This document shows, piece after piece, positions 25,751-35,713 of a DNA stretch of 64,000 nt. A program made the translations under genes and the position numbers. Position 1 is the stretch's first letter. Each line of letters opens with the position of its first letter. This DNA comes from Bacillota bacterium (lineage in GTDB: Bacteria; Bacillota; Sulfobacillia; JAJZIM01). The notes beneath the pieces were generated by a model. The model was not told where the DNA came from and did not search any database. It was given only the letters and a program-made list of their open reading frames with translations. The DNA is taken from positions 1 through 64,000 of the forward strand of contig JAJZIM010000008.1 of the NCBI GenBank assembly GCA_021810565.1, given 5' to 3'.

Positions 25751-26587
25751 TCAGCCTACCTCCAGGGCCCGGAGGATGCGCTGGGCCGCCGCGGCGGCAT
25801 CCAGGGCCGGCGACGCCAGGGCCAGCCCGCGCCGGATCAAAAGCTCCTGCACCCGCACCACCGGCGGCACCTCCAGCCCGCACCGGCGCAGCAGGTCCGG
25901 TCGGGCCAGCACCGTCTCGGGGTCTCCCGCCAGGACCAGCCGCCCCGAGCGCAGCAGGGCCACCCGGTGGGCAAAGCGCAGCGCCTCCTCCATGCGGTGG
26001 GTGACCAGCACCACGCCCACCCCCTCCTCCCGGTTCAGGCGAGCCAAGAGCTCCAGCACCTCCCCGCACCCCCGCCAGTCCAGACCCGCCGTGGGCTCGT
26101 CCAGGCACACAAGCTCCGGCTCCATGGCCAGTACCCCGGCCAGGGCCGCCCGACGCCGCTCCCCGCCGGACAGGGCGAAGGGAGAGCGACGCGCGTGCTC
26201 CTCGCCCAGGCCCACCCGGGCCAGGGCGCGGCGCACCCGATCCGCCACCTGGGGCGCCGAAAGCCCCAGGTTGCGCGGCCCGAAGGCCACGTCCTCGGCC
26301 ACCGTGTCGGCGAAGAGGGCGTCCTCGGGAAACTGCTCCGCCAGGGCCACCCGCCGACGCACCGCGTCCGCGGGAAGGGCTTTCCCGTCCCACCGCACCC
26401 GACCGGCGGTGGGCCGCAGCTGGGCGTTCAAGTGGCGCAAAAGCGTGGTCTTCCCCGACCCGGTGCAGCCCACCAGGGCCAGGAACTCCCCCGGGGCCAA
26501 CTCCAGGTCCACCCCCTCCAGCGCCACCGTCTCCCGAGGCGTTCCGGGAAAGAAGCGGTGGCTGACCCGCTCCAGGGTCACGCGCAC
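25751..26587 (-). CDS. ecfA2: Energy-coupling factor ATPase EcfA2
   Basis: 278-aa ABC ATPase. Walker A GCTGSGKTT, Q-loop with Gln in LAEQFPEDALF, AEDVAFGPRNLGL, signature LSGGERRRAALAGVLAMEPE, Walker B LVCLDEPTAGLD and H-loop VLVTHRMEE. I prefer the GTG at 26587 (VRVTLERVSHRF), with a G-run 8 nt upstream; the TTG at 26605 would lie deeper in ecfA1. It overlaps ecfA1 by 10 bp. Pairs with EcfA1 as heterodimer. Confidence 0.92.
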   Translation of the reverse strand: MRVTLERVSHRFFPGTPRETVALEGVDLELAPGEFLALVGCTGSGKTTLLRHLNAQLRPTAGRVRWDGKALPADAVRRRVALAEQFPEDALFADTVAEDVAFGPRNLGLSAPQVADRVRRALARVGLGEEHARRSPFALSGGERRRAALAGVLAMEPELVCLDEPTAGLDWRGCGEVLELLARLNREEGVGVVLVTHRMEEALRFAHRVALLRSGRLVLAGDPETVLARPDLLRRCGLEVPPVVRVQELLIRRGLALASPALDAAAAAQRILRALEVG

Positions 26588-27399
26588 CCGGACCGCCCCC
26601 CCCAAACCGCCGCCGCCAGCTCGCCCGCCCGCCGCGGCGCCGAGGGCACATCCATTCCCGCCACGGCCAGGTGCCGGGCCAGCTCCGCCAGGGGCAGGGG
26701 CGGCAGGTCGGGATCGGTGCCGTCCAGCACGCCGGCCGGCGGCCCTTCCCGCACCGCGCGGCCTGCCTTCATCACCACCACCCGGTCGGCCGCCGCCGCC
26801 TCCGCGGGATCGTGGGTCACCAGGAGCAGCGCCAGACCCCGGCGACGCACCTGCCGGCGCAGCACCGCCAGGACCAACCCCCGGGAACGCGGGTCCAGCA
26901 TGGCCGTTGCCTCGTCCAGGATCAGCACCGCCGGCTCCATGGCCAGGGCGCCGGCCAGGGCCACCCGCGCCTGCTGCCCCCCCGACAGGAAACGCACCTC
27001 GCGCCGGGCCAGCTCGGTCAGGCCCGTGTCGGCCAGGGCCCGGTCCACCCGCCGGCGGATCTCCTCCGGGGCCAGGTCCAGGTTGCCCGGCCCGAAGGCC
27101 GTATCCTCCTCCACCACGGGGGCGACGACGGCGTTGGCTGGGTTGGGCCCCACGTAGGCCACCTGCCGGCGCACCCAGGCCAGGGAGGCCGGCTCCACCT
27201 TGACCCCCTCCACCCGCACCTCCCCGCCCGTGGGAAGGAGGAGGCCGTTCAGGAGCCTGGCCAGGGTGGACTTGCCCGAGCCGTTGGGGCCGACCAGGGC
27301 CACCACCTCGCCCCGCTCCAGGAAAAAGTCCACCCCGCCCAGGGCTTGCACCCCGCCGGGGTAGACGAAGCTGAGATCCGTGGCCGCGACGCGGGGCAA
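26578..27399 (-). CDS. ecfA1: Energy-coupling factor ATPase EcfA1 with altered Q-loop
   Basis: 273-aa ABC ATPase. Walker A GPNGSGKST, signature LSGGQQARVALAGALAMEPA, Walker B VLILDEATAMLDP, H-loop LLVTHDPAEA and the typical EEDTAFGPGNLDL after the Q-loop. The Q-loop itself, normally VFQNP-NQ, reads VAYVGPNPANAVVA: Gln is replaced (Gly-Pro in place of Phe-Gln), confirmed at nucleotide level. Since the Q-loop Gln coordinates Mg/water, catalysis at this site may be weakened. TTG start 3 bp after the rplQ stop, so translation is coupled. Confidence 0.92.
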   Translation of the reverse strand: MPRVAATDLSFVYPGGVQALGGVDFFLERGEVVALVGPNGSGKSTLARLLNGLLLPTGGEVRVEGVKVEPASLAWVRRQVAYVGPNPANAVVAPVVEEDTAFGPGNLDLAPEEIRRRVDRALADTGLTELARREVRFLSGGQQARVALAGALAMEPAVLILDEATAMLDPRSRGLVLAVLRRQVRRRGLALLLVTHDPAEAAAADRVVVMKAGRAVREGPPAGVLDGTDPDLPPLPLAELARHLAVAGMDVPSAPRRAGELAAAVWGGRSGCA

Positions 27400-27401
27400 G
27401 G

Positions 27402-27779
27402 CTACACCAGCTCCAGGATGGCCATGGGAGCGGCGTCGCCGCGCCGCGCCCCCACCTCCGTCACCCGGGTGTAGCCGCCGGACTGCTCCTGGTAGCGCGG
27501 CCCCAGGACGGTGAACAGTTTCTTCAGCACCCGGTTCTTCTTGCCGGGGCGGTTGCTGGTCTCCTCGCCCACGTCCAGCAGGTAGGCGGCCGCCGCGCGC
27601 CGGGCGGCGAGGTCCCCCCGCCGGGCCAGGCTGATCATTTTCTCCGCCACGGACTGGACCTCCTTGGCCCGGGTCTTGGTGGTGAAGATCCGCTCGTGGT
27701 CCAATAGTTCCGTCACCAAGCCCCGCAGCAGGGCGCGGCGCGGCCCGCTGGCCTTGCTCAGCTTCGAGTACATGCCCAT
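27402..27779 (-). CDS. rplQ: 50S ribosomal protein L17
   Basis: 125 aa. MYSKLSKASGPRRALLRGLVTELLDHERIFTTKTRAKEVQ is the L17 signature, with NRVLKKLFTVLGPRYQEQSGGYTRV at the C-terminal half. ATG 27779 has GGAGGAG 7 nt upstream, inside the rpoA tail; the ORF-track start lies in rpoA. Closes the alpha operon. Confidence 0.96.
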   Translation of the reverse strand: MGMYSKLSKASGPRRALLRGLVTELLDHERIFTTKTRAKEVQSVAEKMISLARRGDLAARRAAAAYLLDVGEETSNRPGKKNRVLKKLFTVLGPRYQEQSGGYTRVTEVGARRGDAAPMAILELV

Positions 27780-27783
27780 CTCC

Positions 27784-28728
27784 TCACTCCTCCTCCACGC
27801 GCAGAGCAAGCCCCACGGCCGCCAGCTTCTGCTTGACCTCTTCCAGGGACTTCTTGCCCAGATTGCGCACCTTCATCATCTCTTCATCGGTGCGAGAGGC
27901 CAGCTCCGCGACGGTGTTGATGCCCGCCCGCTTGAGGCAGTTGTACGAGCGCACGGACAGGTCCAGCTCCTCGATGGGCATCTCCAAGAGCCGGCTCTTG
28001 CGCCCGGCCTCCTCGTCGGAGTCCTCCGCGTCGGCCCCCTCGCCCTCGGTGAGGCTTAGGAACAGCTTCATCTGCTCCCGCAGCAGGCGCGCGCCCTGGG
28101 TGACGGCCTCCTCCGGTCGGATGGTGCCGTCGGTCCACACCTCCAGGGTCAGCTTGTCGTAGTCGGTGATCTGCCCCACCCGGGTGTCCTCCACGGTGTA
28201 GTTCACCCGTCGGATGGGGGTGAAGATGGAGTCGATGGGCACCACTCCGATGGGATTGTCCGGCTGCTTGTTGCGGTCCGCCGGCACATATCCCCGCCCC
28301 TGGGCCACCGTCAGCTCCATGGCCAGGTGCGCCCCCTCGTCCAGGGTGGCCAGGTGCAGCTCGGGGTTCATCACCTCCACGTCCGGATCCACCTGAATGT
28401 CCGCCGCCGTGACCTCCCGGGGCCCGTCCACCTCCACCCGCAGCAATTTGGGCTCCGAGGCGTAGAGTTTGAGGCACAGTTCCTTCAGGTTCAGGATGAT
28501 GTCGGTGGTGTCCTCCACCACCCCGGGGATGGTGGAAAACTCATGCAGCACACCGTCGATGCGCACGGAGGTGACCGCCGCGCCCCGCAGGGACGAGAGC
28601 AGGATCCGGCGCAGGGAGTTGCCCAGGGTGATGCCGTAGCCCCGCTCGAGGGGCTCCAGCACGAACTTGCCGTAGCGGCCGTCGTCCCGGGCCACGCACT
28701 CTATCCTCGGCTTCTCAATTTCCACCAT
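27784..28728 (-). CDS. rpoA: RNA polymerase subunit alpha
   Basis: 314 aa. The N-terminal assembly domain includes [26 protein letters not shown] and [26 protein letters not shown]; an acidic linker ([14 protein letters not shown]) leads to the C-terminal DNA/activator-binding domain [38 protein letters not shown]. It nucleates polymerase assembly. It lies between rpsD and rplQ as usual. Confidence 0.97.
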   Translation of the reverse strand: MVEIEKPRIECVARDDGRYGKFVLEPLERGYGITLGNSLRRILLSSLRGAAVTSVRIDGVLHEFSTIPGVVEDTTDIILNLKELCLKLYASEPKLLRVEVDGPREVTAADIQVDPDVEVMNPELHLATLDEGAHLAMELTVAQGRGYVPADRNKQPDNPIGVVPIDSIFTPIRRVNYTVEDTRVGQITDYDKLTLEVWTDGTIRPEEAVTQGARLLREQMKLFLSLTEGEGADAEDSDEEAGRKSRLLEMPIEELDLSVRSYNCLKRAGINTVAELASRTDEEMMKVRNLGKKSLEEVKQKLAAVGLALRVEEE

Positions 28729-28746
28729 CGGCCAGCCCTCCTCGGC

Positions 28747-29373
28747 TCACCGCGAGTACAGTTCCACGATCAGACGCTCCTGGATGGCGGCGTCCACGTC
28801 GGTGCGCTCCGGCAGGCGCACCACCCGCCCGGCCATGGCCTCGGCTTCCGCCTCCAGCCAGCCGGGGGTCTGCCTACCCTTGGTCGCCTCCGCGAGTTCC
28901 TTCAGGCGCGACACCTCGCGGCTCTTGTCGCGCACCGCCACCCGATCCGCCACCCGTACCTGAAAGGACGGGATATTGACCTTGCGCCCGTTCACCTGGA
29001 AGTGACCGTGGCGCACCAGCTGGCGCGCCTCCCGCCGGGAGCCGGCCAACCCCAGACGATAGACCACGTTGTCCAGGCGGCGCTCCAGGTAGGAGAGCAG
29101 GTTCTCCCCGGTCATCCCCTTGGCCCGCTCCGCCGTGGCGAAGTACTTGCGGAACTGGCGCTCCAGCACCCCGTACATGCGCTTGGTCTTCTGCTTCTCC
29201 CGCAGCTGCACCCCGTACTCGGACACCTTCTTGCGGCCCTGGCCGTGCTCGCCGGGGCCGTAGGCGTGTTTGTTCATGGGGCACTTCTCCGTGTAGCAGC
29301 GGTCCGCCTTGAAGAAGAGCTTCACTCCCTCCCGGCGGCAAATGCGGCACACCGGACCCGTGTATCTGGCCAT
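28747..29373 (-). CDS. rpsD: 30S ribosomal protein S4 (zinc-binding form)
   Basis: 208-aa primary 16S rRNA-binding protein. [16 protein letters not shown]...[11 protein letters not shown] holds four Cys spaced C-x2-C-x13-C-x4-C, the zinc-containing C+ form. The S4 RNA-binding domain follows: [34 protein letters not shown]. Member of the alpha operon. Confidence 0.97.
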   Translation of the reverse strand: MARYTGPVCRICRREGVKLFFKADRCYTEKCPMNKHAYGPGEHGQGRKKVSEYGVQLREKQKTKRMYGVLERQFRKYFATAERAKGMTGENLLSYLERRLDNVVYRLGLAGSRREARQLVRHGHFQVNGRKVNIPSFQVRVADRVAVRDKSREVSRLKELAEATKGRQTPGWLEAEAEAMAGRVVRLPERTDVDAAIQERLIVELYSR

Positions 29374-29389
29374 CTACTCACCTCCTCCG

Positions 29390-29779
29390 TCAGACCCGCC
29401 GCCGCTTGGGGGGCCGGCAGCCGTTGTGGGGGATCGGGGTCACGTCCTTGATCATGTTCACTTCCAGCCCCGCCGCCTGCAGCGAGCGGATGGCCGCCTC
29501 GCGACCGGATCCGGGACCCTTCACCATGACCTCCACCTCCCGCAGGCCGTGCTCCATGGCCTCCCGGGCGGCCGCCTCCCCCGCCATCTGGGCGGCGTAG
29601 GGGGTGCTCTTGCGGGATCCCTTGAAGCCCTTGGTCCCGGCCGAGGCCCAGGCCAGGGTGTTGCCGGCCGGGTCGGAGATGGTCACGATGGTGTTGTTGA
29701 AGGTGGACCGGACGTGGGCGATGCCCCGCTCCACATGCTTCTTTTCCTTCTTCTTTCCGCGGACGCTCTTACGCGGCAT
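29390..29779 (-). CDS. rpsK: 30S ribosomal protein S11
   Basis: 129 aa. [46 protein letters not shown] and the C-terminal [18 protein letters not shown] are diagnostic. It forms the platform of the 30S subunit near the E site. The basic N-terminus ([13 protein letters not shown]) is normal for the family. Confidence 0.97.
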   Translation of the reverse strand: MPRKSVRGKKKEKKHVERGIAHVRSTFNNTIVTISDPAGNTLAWASAGTKGFKGSRKSTPYAAQMAGEAAAREAMEHGLREVEVMVKGPGSGREAAIRSLQAAGLEVNMIKDVTPIPHNGCRPPKRRRV

Positions 29780-29797
29780 CAGTCATTCCCCTCCTCA

Positions 29798-30169
29798 TCA
29801 CTTCTTCCGGCGCACTCCCACGGTGCGCCGCGGGCCCTTGCGGGTGCGGGCGTTGGTCTTGGTGCGCTGCCCGCGCACCGGCATTCCCCGCCGGTGGCGA
29901 AGCCCCCGGTAGCAGCCGATGTCGATGAGGCGCCGGATGTTCAACTGCACCTCGGAGCGCAGCTCACCCTCCACCTTGTAGTGCTTGTCGATCTCCTCCC
30001 GCAACCGGGTGGCCTCGTCCTCCGTGAGGTTGCGCACCCGGGTGTCCGGGTTGATCCCCGTCCGGTCCAGGATCCTCCGGGCCAGGGACGACCCGATGCC
30101 GTATATGAGCGGCAGCGCCGCCTCCACCCGCTTCTCCCGGGGCAGGTCCACCCCTGCGATCCGTGCCAC
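29798..30169 (-). CDS. rpsM: 30S ribosomal protein S13
   Basis: 123 aa. [44 protein letters not shown], and the basic tail [29 protein letters not shown] that contacts P-site tRNA. GTG start with GGGAGG 9 nt upstream. Confidence 0.97.
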   Translation of the reverse strand: MARIAGVDLPREKRVEAALPLIYGIGSSLARRILDRTGINPDTRVRNLTEDEATRLREEIDKHYKVEGELRSEVQLNIRRLIDIGCYRGLRHRRGMPVRGQRTKTNARTRKGPRRTVGVRRKK

Positions 30170-30187
30170 TTCCCATTACCTCCCTCT

Positions 30188-30301
30188 TCAGCCTTGCCGC
30201 TGCTTGTGCTTGGGGTTCTCGCAAATCACGATCACCGTGCCGTGCCGGCGGATGATCTTGCATTTCTCGCACATCTTCTTCACCGATGGCCGCACCTTCA
30301 T
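30188..30301 (-). CDS. rpmJ: 50S ribosomal protein L36
   Basis: 37-aa gene absent from the ORF track: [37 protein letters not shown]. It carries the C-x2-C-x12-C-x4-H zinc site of the classical L36 form. It sits between infA and rpsM as in almost all bacteria. Confidence 0.97.
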   Translation of the reverse strand: MKVRPSVKKMCEKCKIIRRHGTVIVICENPKHKQRQG

Positions 30302-30341
30302 CGTCCGCCACCTCCCTCCCGCTGACAGTGGGAAAAAGCCC

Positions 30342-30560
30342 TCACTTGAAGCGATATACGATGCGCCCCCGTGTCAGGTCGTAGGGAGACAGCTCCACGG
30401 TCACCCGGTCCCCCGGCAGGATCCGGATGAAATGCATGCGGATCTTCCCCGACACGTGCGCCAAAATCTTGTGTCCATTGGCCAACTCCACCCGGAACAT
30501 CGCGTTGGGCAGCGGTTCGATCACCTTGCCCTCCACCTCGATGGTGTCATCCTTGGCCAT
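30342..30560 (-). CDS. infA: Translation initiation factor IF-1
   Basis: 72-aa OB-fold protein: [71 protein letters not shown]. It occupies the 30S A site during initiation. It overlaps the preceding KOW gene by 14 bp. Confidence 0.98.
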   Translation of the reverse strand: MAKDDTIEVEGKVIEPLPNAMFRVELANGHKILAHVSGKIRMHFIRILPGDRVTVELSPYDLTRGRIVYRFK

Positions 30561-30867
30561 TTTGCCCTTCCCCCCCTCTCCGGCTCAGCATCGCCTCCAG
30601 GGCCTTCCTTACCTCTTGATCGCTCACCCGCACCCCTGAAGCCAGCTTGACCTCCAGCTCGGGGGACACCTGGGCGTGGGCCACCAGATGCAGCACGTTC
30701 TTGCGCTTGGCGCCCTCCAGCCGCCGGCGCTTCCCGTCGGCCACCCGGACGAAGCGCTCCCCCTCCCGCCCCACCACCAGGAACCAGGATCCGGCGTCCC
30801 TTCCCGCCCGGGAGCTCACCAGCTCTCCCAGGCGCAGGTCAGAAGACCTGCGGGGCATAATTTCCAT
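30547..30867 (-). CDS. KOW-domain RNA-binding protein
   Basis: 106 aa. [54 protein letters not shown] is a KOW/L14e-like RNA-binding beta-barrel; a basic C-terminal tail follows. Genes of this type lie between map and infA in many Bacillota and are thought to bind ribosomal RNA; the exact role is unknown. It overlaps infA by 14 bp. ATG 30867 follows AAGGGGG closely; ATG 30858 is the alternative start. Confidence 0.82.
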   Translation of the reverse strand: MEIMPRRSSDLRLGELVSSRAGRDAGSWFLVVGREGERFVRVADGKRRRLEGAKRKNVLHLVAHAQVSPELEVKLASGVRVSDQEVRKALEAMLSRRGGEGQNGQG

Positions 30868-30888
30868 TATCCCCCTTCCCTTCCCGCC

Positions 30889-31641
30889 CTATGCAGGGGC
30901 TGCAGTCAGGATCTCGGCCTCCCCCTCGGTCACGGCCACGGTGTGCTCGAAATGGGCGGAGAGGCTGCCGTCCGCGGTCACCGCCGTCCAGTGGTCGGGC
31001 CGCAGGGCCACCTCCCAGCCCCCGATGTTCACCATGGGCTCGATGGCCAGGGTCATCCCAGGACGCAGGCGCGGCCCCCGCCCCGGCGGTCCGAAGTTGG
31101 GGATCTGCGGCTCCTCGTGCATCGCCCGGCCGATGCCGTGGCCGACATAGTTGCGGACCACGGAGTAGCCGTGGGCCTCCACAAACTGCTGCACCTCGTG
31201 GGAGACGTCGGAGAGCCGGTGGTCGGGCCGGACCACGGCGATGGCCCGCTCCAGGGCCTGTCGGGTCACCGCCAGCAGGCGCTGGGCCTCGGGGGAGATG
31301 CGGCCCACGGGGAAGGTGCAGGCGGCGTCGCCGTAGAAGCCGTTCCAGATCGCCCCTAGGTCGATGCTCACGATATCCCCCTCCCTAAGTCGGCGCGCTC
31401 CCGGGATGCCGTGGACCACCTCCTCGTTGACCGAGGTGCAGATGTGGGCGGGAAACTTCTGGTACCCCTTGAAGGCCGTCTGCGCCCCCTGGCTGCGGAT
31501 GCTGTCCAGGGCCAAGAGCTCCAGTTCCCGGGTGGTCACTTCAGGGACCACCGCCTCCTGCAGCCGGGCCAGGGTGACGGCCACGATGCGGCAGGCCTGG
31601 CGCATGAGGGTCAACTCCCGCTCCGACTTGAGGAAGATCAT
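30889..31641 (-). CDS. map: Methionine aminopeptidase, type I
   Basis: 250 aa. Removes the initiator Met from new proteins. Metal ligands appear in order: His in EEVVHGIPG region, Asp in VSIDLGA, Asp in GDAACTFPVG, His in GHGIGRAMHEEP, Glu in LAIEPM and Glu in FEHTVAV. The ATG overlaps the adk stop (ATGA), the standard secY-adk-map arrangement; the ORF prefix is adk in another frame. Confidence 0.97.
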   Translation of the reverse strand: MIFLKSERELTLMRQACRIVAVTLARLQEAVVPEVTTRELELLALDSIRSQGAQTAFKGYQKFPAHICTSVNEEVVHGIPGARRLREGDIVSIDLGAIWNGFYGDAACTFPVGRISPEAQRLLAVTRQALERAIAVVRPDHRLSDVSHEVQQFVEAHGYSVVRNYVGHGIGRAMHEEPQIPNFGPPGRGPRLRPGMTLAIEPMVNIGGWEVALRPDHWTAVTADGSLSAHFEHTVAVTEGEAEILTAAPA

Positions 31642-32273
31642 CGCCCCAGGGCCGACGCGACCCGGTGGGACACCTCCTCCTCCGACCCGGTCCCGTCCAC
31701 TTGGCGCAGCAGCCCGCGGTCCCGGTAGAACTGGGCCACCGGCGCGGTCTCCTGCCGATACACCTCCAGGCGGCGGCGCACCGTCTCCTCCCGGTCGTCG
31801 TCCCGCTGGTACAGCTCGCCGCCGCAACGGTCACAACGGCCGGGGATCCGGGGCGGGTGGAACTCCAGGTGGTAGACGGCACCGCAGCTGCGGCACAGGC
31901 GCCGGGCGGTCAGGCGCCGCAGGATCAGCTCCTCGGGCACCTCCAGGAGGACCGCCGCGTCCAGCGGCGCCGCCAGGACCGCCAACTCCTCCTCCAGGGC
32001 CCGGGCCTGGGGCAGGGTGCGCGGGAAGCCGTCCAGGACGAAGCCCGTCTCCCCCTGCAGCCGCTCCCGCACCATCCCCACCACCACCGCGTCGGGGACC
32101 AGTTCCCCCCGGTCCATGTAGGCCTGGGCCTCCCTCCCCAGCGGGGTGCCCTCCCGCACCGCCTGGCGGAACAGGTCGCCCGTGGACAGATGTGGTACGC
32201 CCAGGCGTCGGGCCAAAAGCGCCGCCTGGGTGCCTTTGCCGGCCCCCGGCGCTCCCAGAAAAAGCACACGCAT
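31638..32273 (-). CDS. adk: Adenylate kinase (zinc LID form)
   Basis: 211 aa. P-loop FLGAPGAGKGTQA, STGDLFRQAV, GFPRTLPQA, and a long-form LID with C-x2-C...C-x2-C (CRSCGAVYH and CDRCGGEL), the structural zinc site of Gram-positive enzymes. Balances AMP, ADP and ATP. Lies 19 bp after secY. Confidence 0.97.
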   Translation of the reverse strand: MRVLFLGAPGAGKGTQAALLARRLGVPHLSTGDLFRQAVREGTPLGREAQAYMDRGELVPDAVVVGMVRERLQGETGFVLDGFPRTLPQARALEEELAVLAAPLDAAVLLEVPEELILRRLTARRLCRSCGAVYHLEFHPPRIPGRCDRCGGELYQRDDDREETVRRRLEVYRQETAPVAQFYRDRGLLRQVDGTGSEEEVSHRVASALGR

Positions 32274-32292
32274 CCTGCCCTTGTTCTCCTCC

Positions 32293-33567
32293 TTACCGCA
32301 AGAAGCCTTGGTAATGGCGCATGAGCAGGTGCGCCTCGATCTGCTTCATGGTCTCCAGGGCCACGCCCACCACGATCAAGAGCGCCGTGCCGCCGAAATA
32401 CATCTGCAGGCCCGTCAGGTCGGTGAGGAAGTTGGGCAGCACCGCGATGAGGCCCAGGAACACCGCCCCCACCAGGGTGACCCGCACCATGATCCGCTCC
32501 AGGAACTGGGCGGTGGGCTTGCCCGGCCGGATCCCCGGCACGAACCCGCCGTACTTCTTCATGTTCTCCGCCACGTCCTTGGGGTTGAAGACCACCGCGG
32601 TGTAGAAGTAGGTGAAGAAGAAGACCAGCAGGAACTCTCCGGCGATGTAGGGGGCGCTGCCGAAGGACAGGTACCCCAGCAGGTTCTGCGCCCACGGGGC
32701 GTGGATGAACTGGGCCAGGGTCACGGGGAACATCATGATGGAGATGGCGAAGATCACCGGGATGACCCCCGCGGAGTTGACCTTCAAGGGGATGTGGGTG
32801 GTCTGCCCCCCGTAGATCCGCCGTCCCACCACCCGCTTGGCGTACTGGACCGGGATGCGCCGCTGCGCCTCCTGGAAGAGCACCACCACGGCGATGATGC
32901 CCACCGCCGCCAGGAGCAGGAGCCCGGCATCGAACCCGCTCAGGGTGCCGGCCCGCAGGTAGCGGAACATGTCCTCGGCCCCCAGGGGGATCTGGGACAC
33001 GATCCCCGCGAAGATGATCAAGGAGATGCCGTTGCCGATGCCCCGGTCGGTGATCATCTCCCCCAGCCACATCAGGAAGGCGGTGCCCGCCGTGAGGGAC
33101 AAGGTGGACAGGACGACGGCCAGGATCCCCGGATGGTAGAAGGAGCCGGGGAGCCGGGAAACCCCCATGGTGATCCCGAAGGCCTCCACCAGGCCCAGGA
33201 TGATGGTGCCGTAGCGGGTGTACTGGGTGATCTTCTTGCGCCCCTCCTCCCCCTCCTTGGCCAGCTGCTCCAGTTTGGGGAAGACCACCGTCAACAGCTG
33301 CATGATGATGGAGGCGTTGATGTAGGGCGTGATGCTCATGGCCAACACCGAGAAGGAGAAGAAGGCGCCGCCGGAAAACATGTTCAAGAGGCCGAAGAAG
33401 CCGCCGCCGGTGGTGAAGAACTTCTCCACCACCGCCTGGTTCACCCCCGGCACCGGGATATGGGAGCCGATGCGGAATACCAGGAACATGTAGGCGGTGA
33501 AGAGGATCCTTCTTCTCAGATCCCCCACCTTCATGGCGCTTTGCAGGGTGTTCAGCATCGCCGCCAT
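32293..33567 (-). CDS. secY: Preprotein translocase subunit SecY
   Basis: 424-aa, ten-helix channel subunit of Sec translocon. RRRILFTAYMFLVFRIGSHIPVPGV at the start, TPYINASIIMQLL, the MWLGEMITDRGIGNGISLIIF segment and IHAPWAQNLLGY are typical; cytosolic loops 4 and 5 that bind the ribosome/SecA are basic. The partner genes secE (57317) and secG (8227) are also in the window. Confidence 0.97.
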   Translation of the reverse strand: MAAMLNTLQSAMKVGDLRRRILFTAYMFLVFRIGSHIPVPGVNQAVVEKFFTTGGGFFGLLNMFSGGAFFSFSVLAMSITPYINASIIMQLLTVVFPKLEQLAKEGEEGRKKITQYTRYGTIILGLVEAFGITMGVSRLPGSFYHPGILAVVLSTLSLTAGTAFLMWLGEMITDRGIGNGISLIIFAGIVSQIPLGAEDMFRYLRAGTLSGFDAGLLLLAAVGIIAVVVLFQEAQRRIPVQYAKRVVGRRIYGGQTTHIPLKVNSAGVIPVIFAISIMMFPVTLAQFIHAPWAQNLLGYLSFGSAPYIAGEFLLVFFFTYFYTAVVFNPKDVAENMKKYGGFVPGIRPGKPTAQFLERIMVRVTLVGAVFLGLIAVLPNFLTDLTGLQMYFGGTALLIVVGVALETMKQIEAHLLMRHYQGFLR

Positions 33568-33571
33568 GGGC

Positions 33572-34021
33572 TCAGATCACCTCCACTTTGCCCCCGGCCG
33601 CCTCGATCTTCTCCCGCGCGGCGCGGGAAAAGGCATGGGCGCGCACGGTGAGGGGCCGATCCAGCTCACCCCCGCCCAGGATCTTCACCCCGTCCCGCAA
33701 GGAGCGCAAGGTGCCGGTGGCCAGCAGGCTCTCGGGGCTGACCTCGCTGCCGGCCGGGAATTTCCCCAGACGCTCCAGGTTCACCGTGGCATACTCGGTG
33801 CGGAAGATGTTGGTGAAGCCCCGCTTGGGCAGTCGCCGCTGCAGCGGCATCTGGCCTCCCTCGAAACCCGGACGCAGGCTGGCTCCGGCGCGGGCCTTCT
33901 GGCCCTTGTGGCCCTTGCCCGCCGTCTTGCCCAGGCCCGAGCCCACTCCCCGGCCCACCCGCTTGCGCTCCCGACGCGCCCCCGCCGGCGCACCCAGGTC
34001 ATGCACCTGCACGGCCGTCAT
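33572..34021 (-). CDS. rplO: 50S ribosomal protein L15
   Basis: 149 aa. [64 protein letters not shown] is the L15 N-terminal signature; the C-terminal [21 protein letters not shown] is normal. 4 bp before secY. Confidence 0.97.
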   Translation of the reverse strand: MTAVQVHDLGAPAGARRERKRVGRGVGSGLGKTAGKGHKGQKARAGASLRPGFEGGQMPLQRRLPKRGFTNIFRTEYATVNLERLGKFPAGSEVSPESLLATGTLRSLRDGVKILGGGELDRPLTVRAHAFSRAAREKIEAAGGKVEVI

Positions 34022-34199
34022 CTCCTTCCGATTGCTCCACGCGCACCAGGTGGTCCACCTTGCGCAGCATGCCCCGCACCGTGGCGTCGTCGGGCCGCAG
34101 CACGCTCTGGCCGATGCGCCTGAGGCCCAAGGAACGCAGGGTGTCCCGCTGGCGCCGGGGGTACCCGATGCAACTTCTCACCCAGGTTATATGCAGCAT
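33999..34199 (-). CDS. rpmD: 50S ribosomal protein L30
   Basis: 66 aa: [56 protein letters not shown] matches L30 (SxIG...Q-x-T-LGLR). The end overlaps the rplO start by 23 bp. Start at ATG 34199; the ORF track begins 14 codons too early. Confidence 0.95.
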   Translation of the reverse strand: MLHITWVRSCIGYPRRQRDTLRSLGLRRIGQSVLRPDDATVRGMLRKVDHLVRVEQSEGDDGRAGA

Positions 34200-34245
34200 T
34201 GACAACGGCCTTCGCCTTCGCTCCTTTCGGGAACCCGCCATCCCG

Positions 34246-34770
34246 TCATGCCGGTTCGACCTGGGTCACCCGCTCCGTCGCCTTGCCCCGCAGCGCGGCC
34301 ACCTCCTCGGCGCTCTTGAGGCCCTTTAGCGCCGCAATGGCCGCGTGCACCACGTTGTGGGGCGACCGGGAGCCCAGGGACTTGGTCAACACGTCCCGCA
34401 GTCCCCCCAGCTCCATCACCGCCCGCACGGTTTCCCCGGCGATCACCCCGGTGCCGGGGGAGGCGGGCCGCACCAGCACCTGGCCGGCGCCGAAATGTCC
34501 CAGCATCGCGTGGGGCACCGTGGTCCCCACCCGGGGCACCCGGACCAGATGCTTCTTGGCGTCCTCGATCCCCTTCTTGATGGCGTCGGGGATCTCCGAG
34601 GCCTTGCCCAGCCCCGCTCCCACGCAGCTCTCGCCGTCTCCGACCACCACCAGCACGCTGAAGGAGAAGCGGCGTCCCCCCTTCACCACCTTGGCCACCC
34701 GGTTGATGGAGACCACCTTCTCCTTCAACTCCAGCTTGGCCGGATCGATCTTGCCCATCCTCCTCGTCAC
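34246..34770 (-). CDS. rpsE: 30S ribosomal protein S5
   Basis: 174 aa. [53 protein letters not shown] and the C-terminal [38 protein letters not shown] are diagnostic. Contributes to mRNA unwinding and decoding accuracy. The spacer to rpmD (46 bp) is one of the longer gaps in the cluster. Confidence 0.97.
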   Translation of the reverse strand: MTRRMGKIDPAKLELKEKVVSINRVAKVVKGGRRFSFSVLVVVGDGESCVGAGLGKASEIPDAIKKGIEDAKKHLVRVPRVGTTVPHAMLGHFGAGQVLVRPASPGTGVIAGETVRAVMELGGLRDVLTKSLGSRSPHNVVHAAIAALKGLKSAEEVAALRGKATERVTQVEPA

Positions 34771-34775
34771 CCCCT

Positions 34776-35144
34776 TTAGAACTCGAGTCCGCCCTGACGC
34801 GCCCCCTCGGCCAGGGCCGCCACCCGGCCGTGGTAGAGGTAGCCTCCCCGGTCGAAGACCACGGCGCTGATGCCCAGCTCCCTGGCCCGCCGCGCCAAAA
34901 GATCCCCCACCGCCCGGGCCACGGCCACCTTGCCGCCCTCCGGCTGCTTCCCCCGCAGCTCCGGCTCCAGGCTGGAGGCCCCCACCAGGGTGCGGCCCTC
35001 GCCGTCCAGGATGAGCTGGGCGTAGATGTGCCGCGCGCTACGGAAAACGGACAGCCGCGGCCGCCCCGCCGTGCCGCAAAGCTTGCGGCGCACCCGCCGG
35101 TGCCGGCGGTCCCGGGCCTCCCGGCGATCTTCCTGCTTGAACAT
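34776..35144 (-). CDS. rplR: 50S ribosomal protein L18
   Basis: 122 aa. [46 protein letters not shown] and [27 protein letters not shown] are the L18 signature; it binds 5S rRNA. Confidence 0.97.
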   Translation of the reverse strand: MFKQEDRREARDRRHRRVRRKLCGTAGRPRLSVFRSARHIYAQLILDGEGRTLVGASSLEPELRGKQPEGGKVAVARAVGDLLARRARELGISAVVFDRGGYLYHGRVAALAEGARQGGLEF

Positions 35145-35158
35145 GTCTCGGCGTCCCC

Positions 35159-35698
35159 CTATTTCTTCCCCGTCTTGCCCACCTTGCGGCGGACGACCTC
35201 CCCCGCGTAGCGGATCCCCTTGCCCTTGTAGGGCTCGGGCGGACGAACCTCCCGGATCCTCGCCGCCAGCTGTCCCACCAGCTCCTTGTCGTTCCCCTTG
35301 ACCTGCACGGTGGTGGGGTTGGGCACCTCGATGGCGATGCCCTCCGGCGGAGCGATCTCCACGGGATGGGAGTAGCCCACGGTGAGCACCAGCCGGTCGC
35401 CCTGCTTGGCCGCCCGGTAGCCCACGCCGGCCAGCTCCAGGTTTTTCTGGAAGCCCGCCGTCACCCCCTGGACCATGTTCTGGATCAGGCTGCGGGTGAG
35501 CCCGTGCAGGGACCGGTGCAGTTTTCCGTCCGTGGGGCGCAGGACCAGGATCTGATCGGGCCGTATCTCCACGCGCATCTCCGGATGCAGCTTGCGCTCC
35601 AAAAGCCCGCGGGGACCGCGGACGGTGAGCCGATGTTCCGCCAACTGCACCTCGACCCCCGGCGGCAGCGCCACCGGCTGTTTACCCACGCGCGACAA
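35159..35698 (-). CDS. rplF: 50S ribosomal protein L6
   Basis: 179 aa. [16 protein letters not shown] at the start and [25 protein letters not shown] at the end are diagnostic. I start at TTG 35698, 8 nt after AGGAGGT; the ORF-track GTG at 35707 falls inside that Shine-Dalgarno. Confidence 0.96.
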   Translation of the reverse strand: MSRVGKQPVALPPGVEVQLAEHRLTVRGPRGLLERKLHPEMRVEIRPDQILVLRPTDGKLHRSLHGLTRSLIQNMVQGVTAGFQKNLELAGVGYRAAKQGDRLVLTVGYSHPVEIAPPEGIAIEVPNPTTVQVKGNDKELVGQLAARIREVRPPEPYKGKGIRYAGEVVRRKVGKTGKK

Positions 35699-35713
35699 GC
35701 CCTCCACCTCCTC

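Noticed and set aside
25094-27157. 687-aa plus-strand ORF across the ecf genes
   Set aside because: Ser/Arg/Pro-rich shadow of ecfT, ecfA2 and ecfA1, no domain.
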